From: PNKC01 sp039917655
Lineage (GTDB): Bacteria; Chloroflexota; Dehalococcoidia; Tepidiformales; Tepidiformaceae
Length of the DNA: 5,166 nt
Reading direction: 5' to 3'
Assembly: GCA_039917655.1 (NCBI GenBank)
Contig: JBDSJC010000276.1
Coordinates: forward strand, 1 to 5,166
The notes beneath the pieces are model-generated. The model had not been told where the DNA came from and searched no databases. It worked only from the letters and a program-made list of their open reading frames with translations. Positions 1 to 5,166 of the stretch are shown one piece after another (positions within the stretch are counted from its first letter, which is position 1; each line of letters opens with the position of its first letter). The translations under genes were made by a program, and so were the position numbers.

Positions 1-901
1 CTCCTGAGTCGCCATCGGAGAGGACGACGGGCGGCGCCGCGGTTGCGGTGGCCGTCCCGTGAGATGTGATGGTGACCGAAGCGGTCAAAGACGGTTCGGG
101 CGACGACGGAACTGCGGTGGTGGTCGCTGTAGCCGTGCCGCCCGCAGTCTCGGTCAACGTCACCACGACAGTGGGCGCCACGGCTGGCGATGTGTTGGTG
201 ACCGCTGTCACACTTGCGGCCGGGGCGGCCGTGTTCGTGGGAGTCGCTCCAGGGGGCTGCGTGGCCTGTGCGAGACCGCCCTGTGGCGCGTGCCCACAGA
301 CGGCCTCGAACGAAATCGCCGGTGGCGATGGTGCACTGCTGGCGCCGCCGCGACCCCAACGCCAGGCCTGCATATCGCCATCTTTCGATTTGAGGAGGGC
401 GAAGCTCAGCCCCGAGTACTGCCAGGGCTGCCCATGGGACGCCGAGAAGTAGGCCCAATAGGTGCAGGTGGCCGCGTTTGCGCCCGAGCATTTGCAGGTG
501 CAGCTGTCGTAGTCGCTGGCCCCGAAACAGCCCTCCGCGGTGTTGTTGCCGACGGCGCAGACGAGGTCGCCAACTCGCGCGACCGGGATGTTGACGGCAT
601 TGAGCAGGGCGCTCCCGCTGATCGAATCGCCCTTGAACGGGACGCAGTAGGTGTCCACGTTGCCGTCGCCGTGCTGGATGACGAGCCCCGTCTCCCCGTC
701 GGCGCGGGCCACGCCCACGGCCAGCAGGGCGCACAGTCCCAACAACAGAGGCGCGAAGACTTCGCGGGCAACGCGGGCCTTCCCGCCTGGCAGGACCCTC
801 GCGGCGGCGCCCTCACCCCCAACCCCTCTCCCATTGCGACGGGAGAGGGGAGTTCGCCGCATGCGCCAGCGGTGCAGCGTGTTGAAGCGCGTCTTCGACA
901 T
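1..901 (-). CDS. Secreted DUF4430-like (transcobalamin beta-domain-like) protein, C-terminus beyond window
   Basis: An uninterrupted frame runs from ATG at 901 for 300 codons off the left edge, with no stop. The start lies 5 nt after the ATPase stop and has a GGAGG at 916-912, so it is probably the fourth gene of the operon. The first ~46 residues are basic and unusual (they contain the repeat at 811-853). A signal-peptide hydrophobic core follows (about 48-64, LLLGLCALLAVGV) with an ARA cleavage site at 65-67. Residues ~70-202 resemble DUF4430: a leading strand, GSALLNAV (96-103), aromatic WAYF (149-152), and DGDMQAWRW (174-182), the usual DGD-x-x-x-W ending. Eight cysteines (86, 115, 125, 134, 136, 138, 146, 202) suggest disulfides outside the cytoplasm. 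From ~204 the chain is a Thr/Ala/Pro/Val-rich linker, as in surface-anchored proteins; any anchor lies outside the window. DUF4430 is known from the B12-binding intrinsic factor/transcobalamin family. Binding of a corrinoid here is inferred from that and from the riboswitch. Another exposed ligand-binding role is possible. Confidence 0.82.
   Translation of the reverse strand, partial: MSKTRFNTLHRWRMRRTPLSRRNGRGVGGEGAAARVLPGGKARVAREVFAPLLLGLCALLAVGVARADGETGLVIQHGDGNVDTYCVPFKGDSISGSALLNAVNIPVARVGDLVCAVGNNTAEGCFGASDYDSCTCKCSGANAATCTYWAYFSASHGQPWQYSGLSFALLKSKDGDMQAWRWGRGGASSAPSPPAISFEAVCGHAPQGGLAQATQPPGATPTNTAAPAASVTAVTNTSPAVAPTVVVTLTETAGGTATATTTAVPSSPEPSLTASVTITSHGTATATAAPPVVLSDGDSG
811..853. 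repeat. Dispersed palindromic repeat (CCCTCACCCCCAACCCC-type) with perfect 10-bp hairpin
   Basis: The plus strand reads CCTCACCCCCAA and then a perfect inverted repeat: CCCCTCTCCC (823-832), an 8-nt loop ATTGCGAC (833-840), and GGGAGAGGGG (841-850). This matches from memory a family of short interspersed elements, common between genes in many high-GC bacteria, that carry a 'CCCTCACCCCC(A)GCCCCTCTCCC' core. Here the element lies inside the 5' end of the DUF4430-like gene, encoding about residues 17-31 upstream of the signal-peptide core, and leaves the frame open. The outer boundaries are approximate. Copy number in this genome cannot be seen from one window. Confidence 0.7.
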
Positions 902-906
902 TCTGA

Positions 907-2475
907 TCACGCCTCCACTTCCTCTGGCAGGACCGCCCCGGTGAGGAGCCGCGCAGCCTGGGTGGGTGAAGGGCCATCGCTGCCGAAGGCTTGGCGCATC
1001 GGTAAGTCGTAGCGGACCGCGCCCTCAGCGAGGGCGATCACGCGCGTTGCATACCGCGCCGCTGATTCGAGGTCGTGCGTGGCCACGATCGCTGCCCCTC
1101 CGTTCTCGGCGTGGCGGCGCAGGGCATCGGCCAGCCAGGCCTTGGCCACGGAGTCTGCGCCTCGCGTGGGTTCATCCAGCATCCAAACCCCAGGCTCGTG
1201 GGCGAGCATCGCTCCGATCGCGACCCGCTGCTGCTGGCCCACGGAAAGGTCTCGCGGGTGCCGCGCGCCAAGCGAGGCCAGGTTCCAGCGTTCGAGCGAC
1301 CCATCGACCGATTCCTTCGAGTGACGATTGCGCAGCGTCTCGGTCAGTTCTTCGCGCACCGATTCGTGGTAGAGCGCGATCGCCGGGTCCTGGGGCACGA
1401 GACCCGCGAATGCCGACCGCTCGACAACGCCGGATGGGGCTTCGCTGCCGCGAAATCGGACCCTGCCCTCGGCCTGGCGAATGAGCCCGGCGATGGCCCG
1501 GAAAAGCGTCGTTTTGCCGCTCCCGTTCGGCCCGACCAGGGCGACGATCTCGCCCTCGCTGAGAGAAAACGTGGCATCGCGAAGCGCTGTCAATTCACCG
1601 TAAGCCACCGAGAGCCCTTCGACACTGAGCAACTCGGCGCCAGGCGTCCGCGCGTCCTGGTGCGTTCCCAGGTGGAGGACTCGCCCAGTAAGCGCCGCCT
1701 TCGCCTCGGAGACGGTCAACGGCACGGTTGTGAGCTTCAGCCGGCGGCCGATTTCGCAGACCGGTGGTACTGAGGCCAGTCTTGCGGCCGCATCGCGAGC
1801 GCTGTACTCAGTGACGATTCCGCCCTGTACTCCCAGTACTCCGCTGACGTGAGGCAGCAGCCGCTCGAGCCGGTGTTCGGCCACCAGCACGGCGAGATCA
1901 CCGGCGGCGTACAGCCGGCGGATGGCGTCGATCACCGCGTCGGCGCCCGCCGGGTCCAGCTGCGAAGTTGGCTCATCGAGGAGCAGCAGCCGTGGCTGGA
2001 GGGCGAGCACGGCGGCGATAGCCACGCGCTGGCGTTCGCCTCCGGAGAGCGTCGCCAGTGTGCGCGACCGCAGCTGCTCGATGTGCAGGCTCTGAAGGAG
2101 CGTTTCGACGCGGCGGCGCATCTCAAGCTCGGGGACGCCGTGCTGCTCCATCCCGAAGGCAATCTCGTCCTCGACGGTGTCGGCCACCGACTGGGCCTCT
2201 GGTTCCTGAAACACCATGCCCGCAATTCGCGCCATCTGGCGGGTAGGGGTACGCGCGGGATCCATCTCCCCGACACGCATTTGGCCAGAGACCTCGCCGC
2301 CGTGGAACTGCGGGATCAGGCCGTTGAACAGCCGAAGGAGGCTGGATTTACCACCCGCGGACGGCCCGGCGAGCAGGAGAAAGGCGTCCTCCGCGATATC
2401 CAGCGAGACGTTCCGCAGGGCAGGCGAATCCGCGCCGGGGTACCGATAACTAACCCCAAGTAGCGTGGCGATCAC
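907..2475 (-). CDS. ecfA: ECF transporter ATPase, two fused ATP-binding cassettes (EcfA1-EcfA2 type)
   Basis: Cytoplasmic ATPase that powers an energy-coupling-factor importer. The 522-residue product holds two ABC domains, about twice the usual single EcfA length. Domain 1 (about 1-235): Walker A GPSAGGKSS (37-45), Q-loop Q90 in VFQEPEAQ, signature LSGGE (143-147), Walker B LLLLDEPT (163-170), D-loop SQLD (171-174), switch H201. Domain 2 (about 281-500): Walker A GPNGSGKT (315-322), Q-loop Q362, signature LSVGQ (410-414), Walker B VWMLDEPT (430-437), RGAD in the D-loop place (438-441), switch H467. I chose the GTG at 2475 because its GTGA overlaps the stop of the T-component gene, AGGGGTG lies just upstream, and homology begins at once (IATLLGVSYRYPG). 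An in-frame ATG at 2601 would add 42 residues lying inside the T gene. The EPEAQ sequence after the Q-loop and the adjacent T gene support the ECF (CbiO-like) class over other ABC families. Cobalamin as substrate is inferred from the riboswitch. Confidence 0.93.
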   Translation of the reverse strand: MIATLLGVSYRYPGADSPALRNVSLDIAEDAFLLLAGPSAGGKSSLLRLFNGLIPQFHGGEVSGQMRVGEMDPARTPTRQMARIAGMVFQEPEAQSVADTVEDEIAFGMEQHGVPELEMRRRVETLLQSLHIEQLRSRTLATLSGGERQRVAIAAVLALQPRLLLLDEPTSQLDPAGADAVIDAIRRLYAAGDLAVLVAEHRLERLLPHVSGVLGVQGGIVTEYSARDAAARLASVPPVCEIGRRLKLTTVPLTVSEAKAALTGRVLHLGTHQDARTPGAELLSVEGLSVAYGELTALRDATFSLSEGEIVALVGPNGSGKTTLFRAIAGLIRQAEGRVRFRGSEAPSGVVERSAFAGLVPQDPAIALYHESVREELTETLRNRHSKESVDGSLERWNLASLGARHPRDLSVGQQQRVAIGAMLAHEPGVWMLDEPTRGADSVAKAWLADALRRHAENGGAAIVATHDLESAARYATRVIALAEGAVRYDLPMRQAFGSDGPSPTQAARLLTGAVLPEEVEA

Positions 2476-3551
2476 AGTTCGAGCACCCCTGGCGCCATTC
2501 GAAGCGGAGCCACGTTGGGGGCTGAACCGAACAGCAGACGGAAGGCCGGCCAGGTGGTCGCGAGGGGCGGCAGCACGGCCCAAGCCTCGAACGGAGGCCA
2601 TGGGAGGCCGGCGAAGGGGTTGTATTTAAGGCCATCCCAGCCCGCTATCGCCAGGCCGAGCGTAGCGGCCGCCAGTGCGACCGAGCCTGCCGCGAGCATT
2701 CTGTCGGACAGTGAAAGCGGCTCAACCGTGAGCGTTGTGGTATGTCTGCCGCGCGCCGCTGAGGCCATCCACCATGAGAACGCGCCAACCCCGAGCGCGG
2801 CGACGATCGACGCCGGGAGGCGGAGCGGGGGGTAGTAGAACCAGCCGCAAGCAGACGCCAGGAGCAACGGCGCGGACGCTATGCCTGCCATGCGGGGAAT
2901 TCGGGGGCTGGGCGGTGCCGCGCCGTAACCCCGCGCCTCCATGGCCTCTGCCAGCCGCATCGAACGCTCAAGGCCGCAAATCACCGCGGGGACGACAAGA
3001 GCCGGCAGTTCGCGCAGGCCGCCGCGGGCGCCGCGCAGCGCACGCATCTCGCGAATGCGTCGCAGGTCTTCGATGCTCGATGGCAGCAGCGTCAGCCCGA
3101 CGGTGACCACGAGGCCGGCCTGGAAGACGGCTGCAGGGGCCGTGCGCAGCACGCGGTTGGGGCTGACCGCCCCATGGAACACGCCGAAGGCCAGCAGCAC
3201 CGAGAGGATCGCCATCCCTCGCGTGAGCGCCGCCACTAACCCTTCGGCCGACACTGGGCCGCCAAGCCGCAGTCCGCCTACCCACCACGGCAGTTCCGGG
3301 CCGGGGATGCTGAACAGCTCGTGGCTGCCGTAGTTGCCGTTGATCACTGAGATGGCGACCGAGATAACGAGCATGGAGACGCCGAACAGCAGCAGGGCGC
3401 GGAAGCTCGTCACGCCCGTGGCCGTCTTCGGCGCCAACACCGCCACCAGCAGGACAGAAAGCAGCACGATGCCCAGGTAGTACGGGTTCGTGGTCGTCAG
3501 GGCGACGACCATGACCAGCATCACCCATCCAACCCAGGCGATCGTGTGCAT
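2472..3551 (-). CDS. ecfT: ECF transporter transmembrane component T (CbiQ/EcfT family)
   Basis: Integral membrane coupling protein that links the paired ATPases to the substrate-binding S component. The 359-residue product has hydrophobic segments near 5-20, 24-40, 52-70, 105-125, 140-156, 222-240, 246-263, 284-304 and 323-341. Between segments five and six is the diagnostic cytoplasmic coupling region with two Ala-Arg-Gly motifs: LRGARGG (172-178) and EAMEARGYG (202-210). In the EcfT family such motifs contact grooves on the two ATPases. It is longer than the usual ~250-270 residues; the extra length is a C-terminal region (about 265-359) with about two further hydrophobic segments. The gene starts 6 nt after the upstream stop (GGGGG lies ~12 nt before the ATG) and its TGA overlaps the ATPase GTG by 4 nt, implying translational coupling. 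The family is clear; the transported substrate is not readable from this protein. Confidence 0.92.
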   Translation of the reverse strand: MHTIAWVGWVMLVMVVALTTTNPYYLGIVLLSVLLVAVLAPKTATGVTSFRALLLFGVSMLVISVAISVINGNYGSHELFSIPGPELPWWVGGLRLGGPVSAEGLVAALTRGMAILSVLLAFGVFHGAVSPNRVLRTAPAAVFQAGLVVTVGLTLLPSSIEDLRRIREMRALRGARGGLRELPALVVPAVICGLERSMRLAEAMEARGYGAAPPSPRIPRMAGIASAPLLLASACGWFYYPPLRLPASIVAALGVGAFSWWMASAARGRHTTTLTVEPLSLSDRMLAAGSVALAAATLGLAIAGWDGLKYNPFAGLPWPPFEAWAVLPPLATTWPAFRLLFGSAPNVAPLRMAPGVLEL

Positions 3552-3557
3552 GTCCGG

Positions 3558-4706
3558 TTACCCCCGCCGCCGCCGCAGGGCGATGAGCCCTCCGCCGGAA
3601 AGCAGCAGGAAGGCGAGCGCAACCGGCAGGAACTCGAATCCTGCCGCGGGCGAGTCGCCGGAGTTGCCCGTCGAGGGCGGCCGCGGCGCAGTGGTCGCTG
3701 GCGCGGGCGGGGCGGTAGCCACGGGCGTGGCCGCGGCCGTCGGGCTTGCCGTGGGCGCGGGCGTTGGAGTCGCCACCGGGCGGGTCTGGGTGATCGGCGT
3801 CTCCGGCGCGTTGCAGAACGTCCGGCCAGCGAGGGCCGGCACCGCCTGGTTGGTCGCGAACGTCGCGTCGAAACCCTTGAAGGACCCGTCGGCGTTCTGC
3901 TGGCTGAGCAAGAACGTCACCGGCGACGGCCCTGGCCGGATGTACTGCGGGATGTTCACGTCTTCACCTGCCGCGATCAGCGCCTGGAGGGCGAACGCCG
4001 TCGAGCTGGCATTCGAGGCAATTGGGTCGTAGCCCCAGCCGCCGTCGGGCTGGATGGTCGTTTTGAGGTAGGTGATCGCCTTGGTCACGGCTGCGTCGGT
4101 TTTTGGCGTGCCGCTCGCGAACAGTGCCTGGATCACAATTGCGGTCGTATCAGCGTCGCTCGTGCCGCCGAAGCCCCAGCCGCCATCAGCAAGCTGCGTG
4201 GCCTTGAGGGCTGCGGCGGCGTTCGCCGAAACCGTATTCCCGGTGCATGCCAGGCCGAGCATCGCGATCGACTGGCTGAAATCGTCGGCGGCATACTTGC
4301 CAGTTGCAGCGTCCAGCCCCGCTGTGATGTTCGCGATGAGATTGGTGCCATTGACCGCCTTCGGGTCCAGCCCCAACGCCTTTGCGCCAAGCGCGGCCTT
4401 GGCCGCGGCAGCGGGTTTCACGGCATCCTTAGCGTTCGCTTTCAGGTAGTCCGCGGGGGACTTCCCGCCAGGCAGCACGTCCTTGTTGGGGTCGAAGCCA
4501 GCGGCGCGGACGGCGAAGATGCTGTCCATCACCTGGCCGGAAGCGTGCTTCTCCGCGTTCGCATCGTATGTACCCTGGGCATTCTGGACGGAGAGCAGGA
4601 AGGCGGCGCCCTTTGTGGCGGCCGCTGATTCGGGGATGGCCGCGGAAGCGGCAACGATTGGCACGGCGACAAGCGCCGCAACCAGCATGAGCAGTAAGCG
4701 TTTCAC
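3558..4706 (-). CDS. Secreted, C-terminally anchored alpha-toroid protein (prenyltransferase/squalene-cyclase-type repeats; transcobalamin alpha-domain-like)
   Basis: First gene of the operon; 382 residues from a GTG at 4706, with AGAGGT (4716-4711) just upstream. Residues 1-23 form a signal peptide (MKRLLLMLVAALVAV, with ASA-A near 20-23). Residues ~28-295 are helical repeats with the QW-like signature of the terpenoid-cyclase/prenyltransferase toroid: LADGGWGFGG (172-181) with DADTTAIVIQAL (184-195), QPDGGWGYD (219-227) with SSTAFALQAL (234-243), and NADGSFKGFD (271-280) with NQAVPAL (286-292). The DXDD acid motif of squalene-hopene cyclases is absent (DADTT instead), and export also argues against a cyclase. 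Residues ~304-346 are a Pro/Thr/Ala linker, followed by PPSTG (343-347, a loose resemblance to a sortase motif), a hydrophobic span (about 357-376) and an RRRRG tail. This is a typical cell-surface anchor. The same toroid forms the alpha domain of transcobalamin and intrinsic factor. With the riboswitch upstream and a DUF4430-like gene downstream, I infer a cobalamin-capture role. Confidence 0.85.
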   Translation of the reverse strand: MKRLLLMLVAALVAVPIVAASAAIPESAAATKGAAFLLSVQNAQGTYDANAEKHASGQVMDSIFAVRAAGFDPNKDVLPGGKSPADYLKANAKDAVKPAAAAKAALGAKALGLDPKAVNGTNLIANITAGLDAATGKYAADDFSQSIAMLGLACTGNTVSANAAAALKATQLADGGWGFGGTSDADTTAIVIQALFASGTPKTDAAVTKAITYLKTTIQPDGGWGYDPIASNASSTAFALQALIAAGEDVNIPQYIRPGPSPVTFLLSQQNADGSFKGFDATFATNQAVPALAGRTFCNAPETPITQTRPVATPTPAPTASPTAAATPVATAPPAPATTAPRPPSTGNSGDSPAAGFEFLPVALAFLLLSGGGLIALRRRRG

Positions 4707-4771
4707 ATCTACCTCTGACGCAAGAGAACGGGCCGCGTGGCGGCCGGGGTTGCGATTCGGCAGGCGGGATC

Positions 4772-4797
4772 AAAAAACCCGCCTCCGGAGGCGGGTT
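4772..4797 (-). terminator. Intrinsic terminator in the leader (riboswitch attenuator)
   Basis: Read on the minus strand, AACCCGCCTCC is followed directly by its perfect complement GGAGGCGGGTT, an 11-bp inverted repeat (4797-4776). In RNA this gives about a 9-bp GC-rich stem with a CCGG tetraloop, running into six U (4777-4772). The plus strand has no T-run after the hairpin, so it acts toward the operon. It lies between the aptamer and the first gene, 65 nt before the GTG at 4706. This is the expected place for a transcriptional expression platform that stops the operon when cobalamin is abundant. Confidence 0.9.
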
Positions 4798-4858
4798 ACG
4801 TCAGTTCGAATGTCATCGAGTCCGACCCTTTCGCGCGAAGGATTTCGGTTTCTGGCGA

Positions 4859-4967
4859 GTCGGGATGGGTTTTCTGACTAAGAGCCGAGGTGGCTCATTA
4901 CAGTTGCGGCACAGCGCCGGGTTCACACCGGCTTGCCCCGTTTCCCAGCGTTACCGCCGGGCCCGAC
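4859..4967 (-). promoter_or_regulatory. Cobalamin (B12) riboswitch aptamer
   Basis: On the minus strand the conserved cobalamin-aptamer elements appear in order: closing stem P1 GTCGGG (4967-4962) pairing with CCCGAC (4864-4859); GGTAACGCTGGGAAAC, matching the family's GGT-x-A-x-GGGAA stretch; the P5 arm GCCGGTGTGAACCCGGC (4932-4916); the core GCCGCAACTGTAATG (4910-4896); a short hairpin GAGCC/GGCTC with a 5-nt loop (4896-4882); and the B12 box AGTCAGAAAACCC (4879-4867). Only one short hairpin lies between the core and the B12 box, so this is a compact form without the large peripheral arms of the long class. Its preference between adenosyl- and other cobalamins cannot be read. A perfect terminator follows ~60 nt downstream, so ligand binding probably represses transcription of the uptake operon. 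Confidence 0.93.
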
Positions 4968-4992
4968 CGCGTATTCAATTGTGCAGAGCTTG

Positions 4993-5022
4993 AGGATGCG
5001 GGGTGGAGCGGGCGCGCGTCAA
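4993..5022 (-). promoter_or_regulatory. Candidate sigma-70-type promoter for the B12 operon
   Basis: On the minus strand TTGACG (5022-5017, five of six consensus bases) is followed after 18 nt by CATCCT (4998-4993), which keeps the -10 A at position 2 and T at position 6. Transcription from here would start ~20 nt before the riboswitch P1 stem, which fits. The -10 match is poor, so this is a suggestion only. Confidence 0.35.
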
Positions 5023-5098
5023 GGGTGTGGTGAGCGAAGCAGTTGCGCTAGCGTCTGGGTACGACTCAACTAGGCGGACATCCCGAAGGAGCAGGTCC

Positions 5099-5166
5099 GT
5101 GGAAGCGTTCGACAACATCGAGGGCGAGCCTCGGTACTTTGAGTGGTTAGCTGCGCACCCCGCTGG
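5099..5166 (+). CDS. Start of a divergent gene, product unidentified (cut by window edge)
   Basis: A strong AAGGAG (5086-5091) sits 7 nt before a GTG at 5099, and the frame stays open to the edge. The 22 visible codons read MEAFDNIEGEPRYFEW, then LAAHPA. An aromatic-rich 'YF.WL..HP' start like this occurs at the N-terminus of various bacterial proteins, including some nuclease-associated ones, but 22 residues are too few for a family call. It is transcribed away from the B12 operon; its promoter must lie in 4968-5085, where I see no convincing plus-strand boxes. No functional link to the operon is implied. Confidence 0.6.
   Translation, partial: MEAFDNIEGEPRYFEWLAAHPA

Noticed and set aside
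406..834. A 142-codon minus-strand reading frame starting inside the palindromic repeat
   Set aside because: It is out of frame with the DUF4430-like gene, is a low-complexity Ser/Arg/Pro/Thr product, and has no family signal. The other frame gives a signal peptide, a cysteine-rich domain and a DGD-W motif.
59..1012. Plus-strand 317-codon open frame at the left edge
   Set aside because: Arg/Gly/Ala-rich product that lies antisense to the DUF4430-like gene and the end of the ATPase gene; no ribosome binding site or motif.
2476..2601. In-frame ATG at 2601 that would extend the double ATPase by 42 residues
   Set aside because: The extension lies wholly inside the end of ecfT, has no ABC-like sequence, and the GTG at 2475 gives a classic GTGA stop/start overlap with homology starting at once.
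3546..4628. Long plus-strand open frame opposite the alpha-toroid gene
   Set aside because: Arg/Gly-rich translation with no recognisable domain; such antisense frames are expected in high-GC DNA opposite Ala/Gly/Pro-rich genes.
3558..4706. Annotation as a squalene-hopene cyclase or terpene synthase
   Set aside because: The repeats match the fold, but the DXDD catalytic motif is missing, the protein is far shorter than the ~600+ residue cyclases, and it is exported and anchored.
4830..4839. Small palindrome TTCGCGCGAA in the leader
   Set aside because: Only a 5-bp arm with no loop; easily by chance in GC-rich DNA and without a U-run, so not called as a separate element.
5043..5071. Plus-strand promoter boxes TTGCGC and TCAACT 17 nt apart before the divergent gene
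   Set aside because: The -35 is partial and the -10 matches only three of six bases, lacking the key A at position 2.

Overview
This 5.2 kb window is high-GC bacterial DNA. It is dominated by one minus-strand operon that I read as a vitamin B12 (cobalamin) capture and uptake system. The lineage cannot be fixed from sequence alone. High GC, extracytoplasmic proteins with Ala/Thr/Pro-rich tails and no outer-membrane receptor suggest a Chloroflexota-like or actinobacterial-like organism; this is inference.

Layout, in transcription order on the minus strand (right to left). A weak candidate promoter (about 5022-4993) precedes a compact cobalamin riboswitch aptamer (4967-4859). A perfect intrinsic terminator with a U-run follows at 4797-4772, and together they form an attenuated leader. 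Four tightly packed genes come next. First is a secreted, membrane-anchored alpha-toroid protein with prenyltransferase/squalene-cyclase-type repeats (4706-3558), the fold of the alpha domain of animal transcobalamin and intrinsic factor. Then come an ECF-transporter transmembrane T protein (3551-2472) and a fused double ECF ATPase (2475-907) whose GTG start overlaps the T-protein stop. Last is a secreted DUF4430-like protein (901 to beyond the left edge), resembling the beta domain of transcobalamin. The gaps are 6 nt, a 4-nt overlap and 5 nt, so co-transcription is very likely.

Proposed working model: the alpha-toroid and DUF4430-like proteins are two halves of a split, surface-tethered transcobalamin-like B12 binder. 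They would hand the corrinoid to an ECF importer whose A1, A2 and T parts are here. Its substrate-binding S component is not in the window and may lie beyond the left edge. The riboswitch ties the whole unit to cobalamin independently of protein homology.

Two other points stand out. A dispersed 'CCCTCACCCCCAACCCC'-type palindromic repeat (811-853) lies in frame inside the 5' end of the DUF4430-like gene. At the right edge a divergent plus-strand gene begins at 5099, with a strong ribosome binding site, but is cut off after 22 codons. The 4707-5098 interval holds only regulatory elements.
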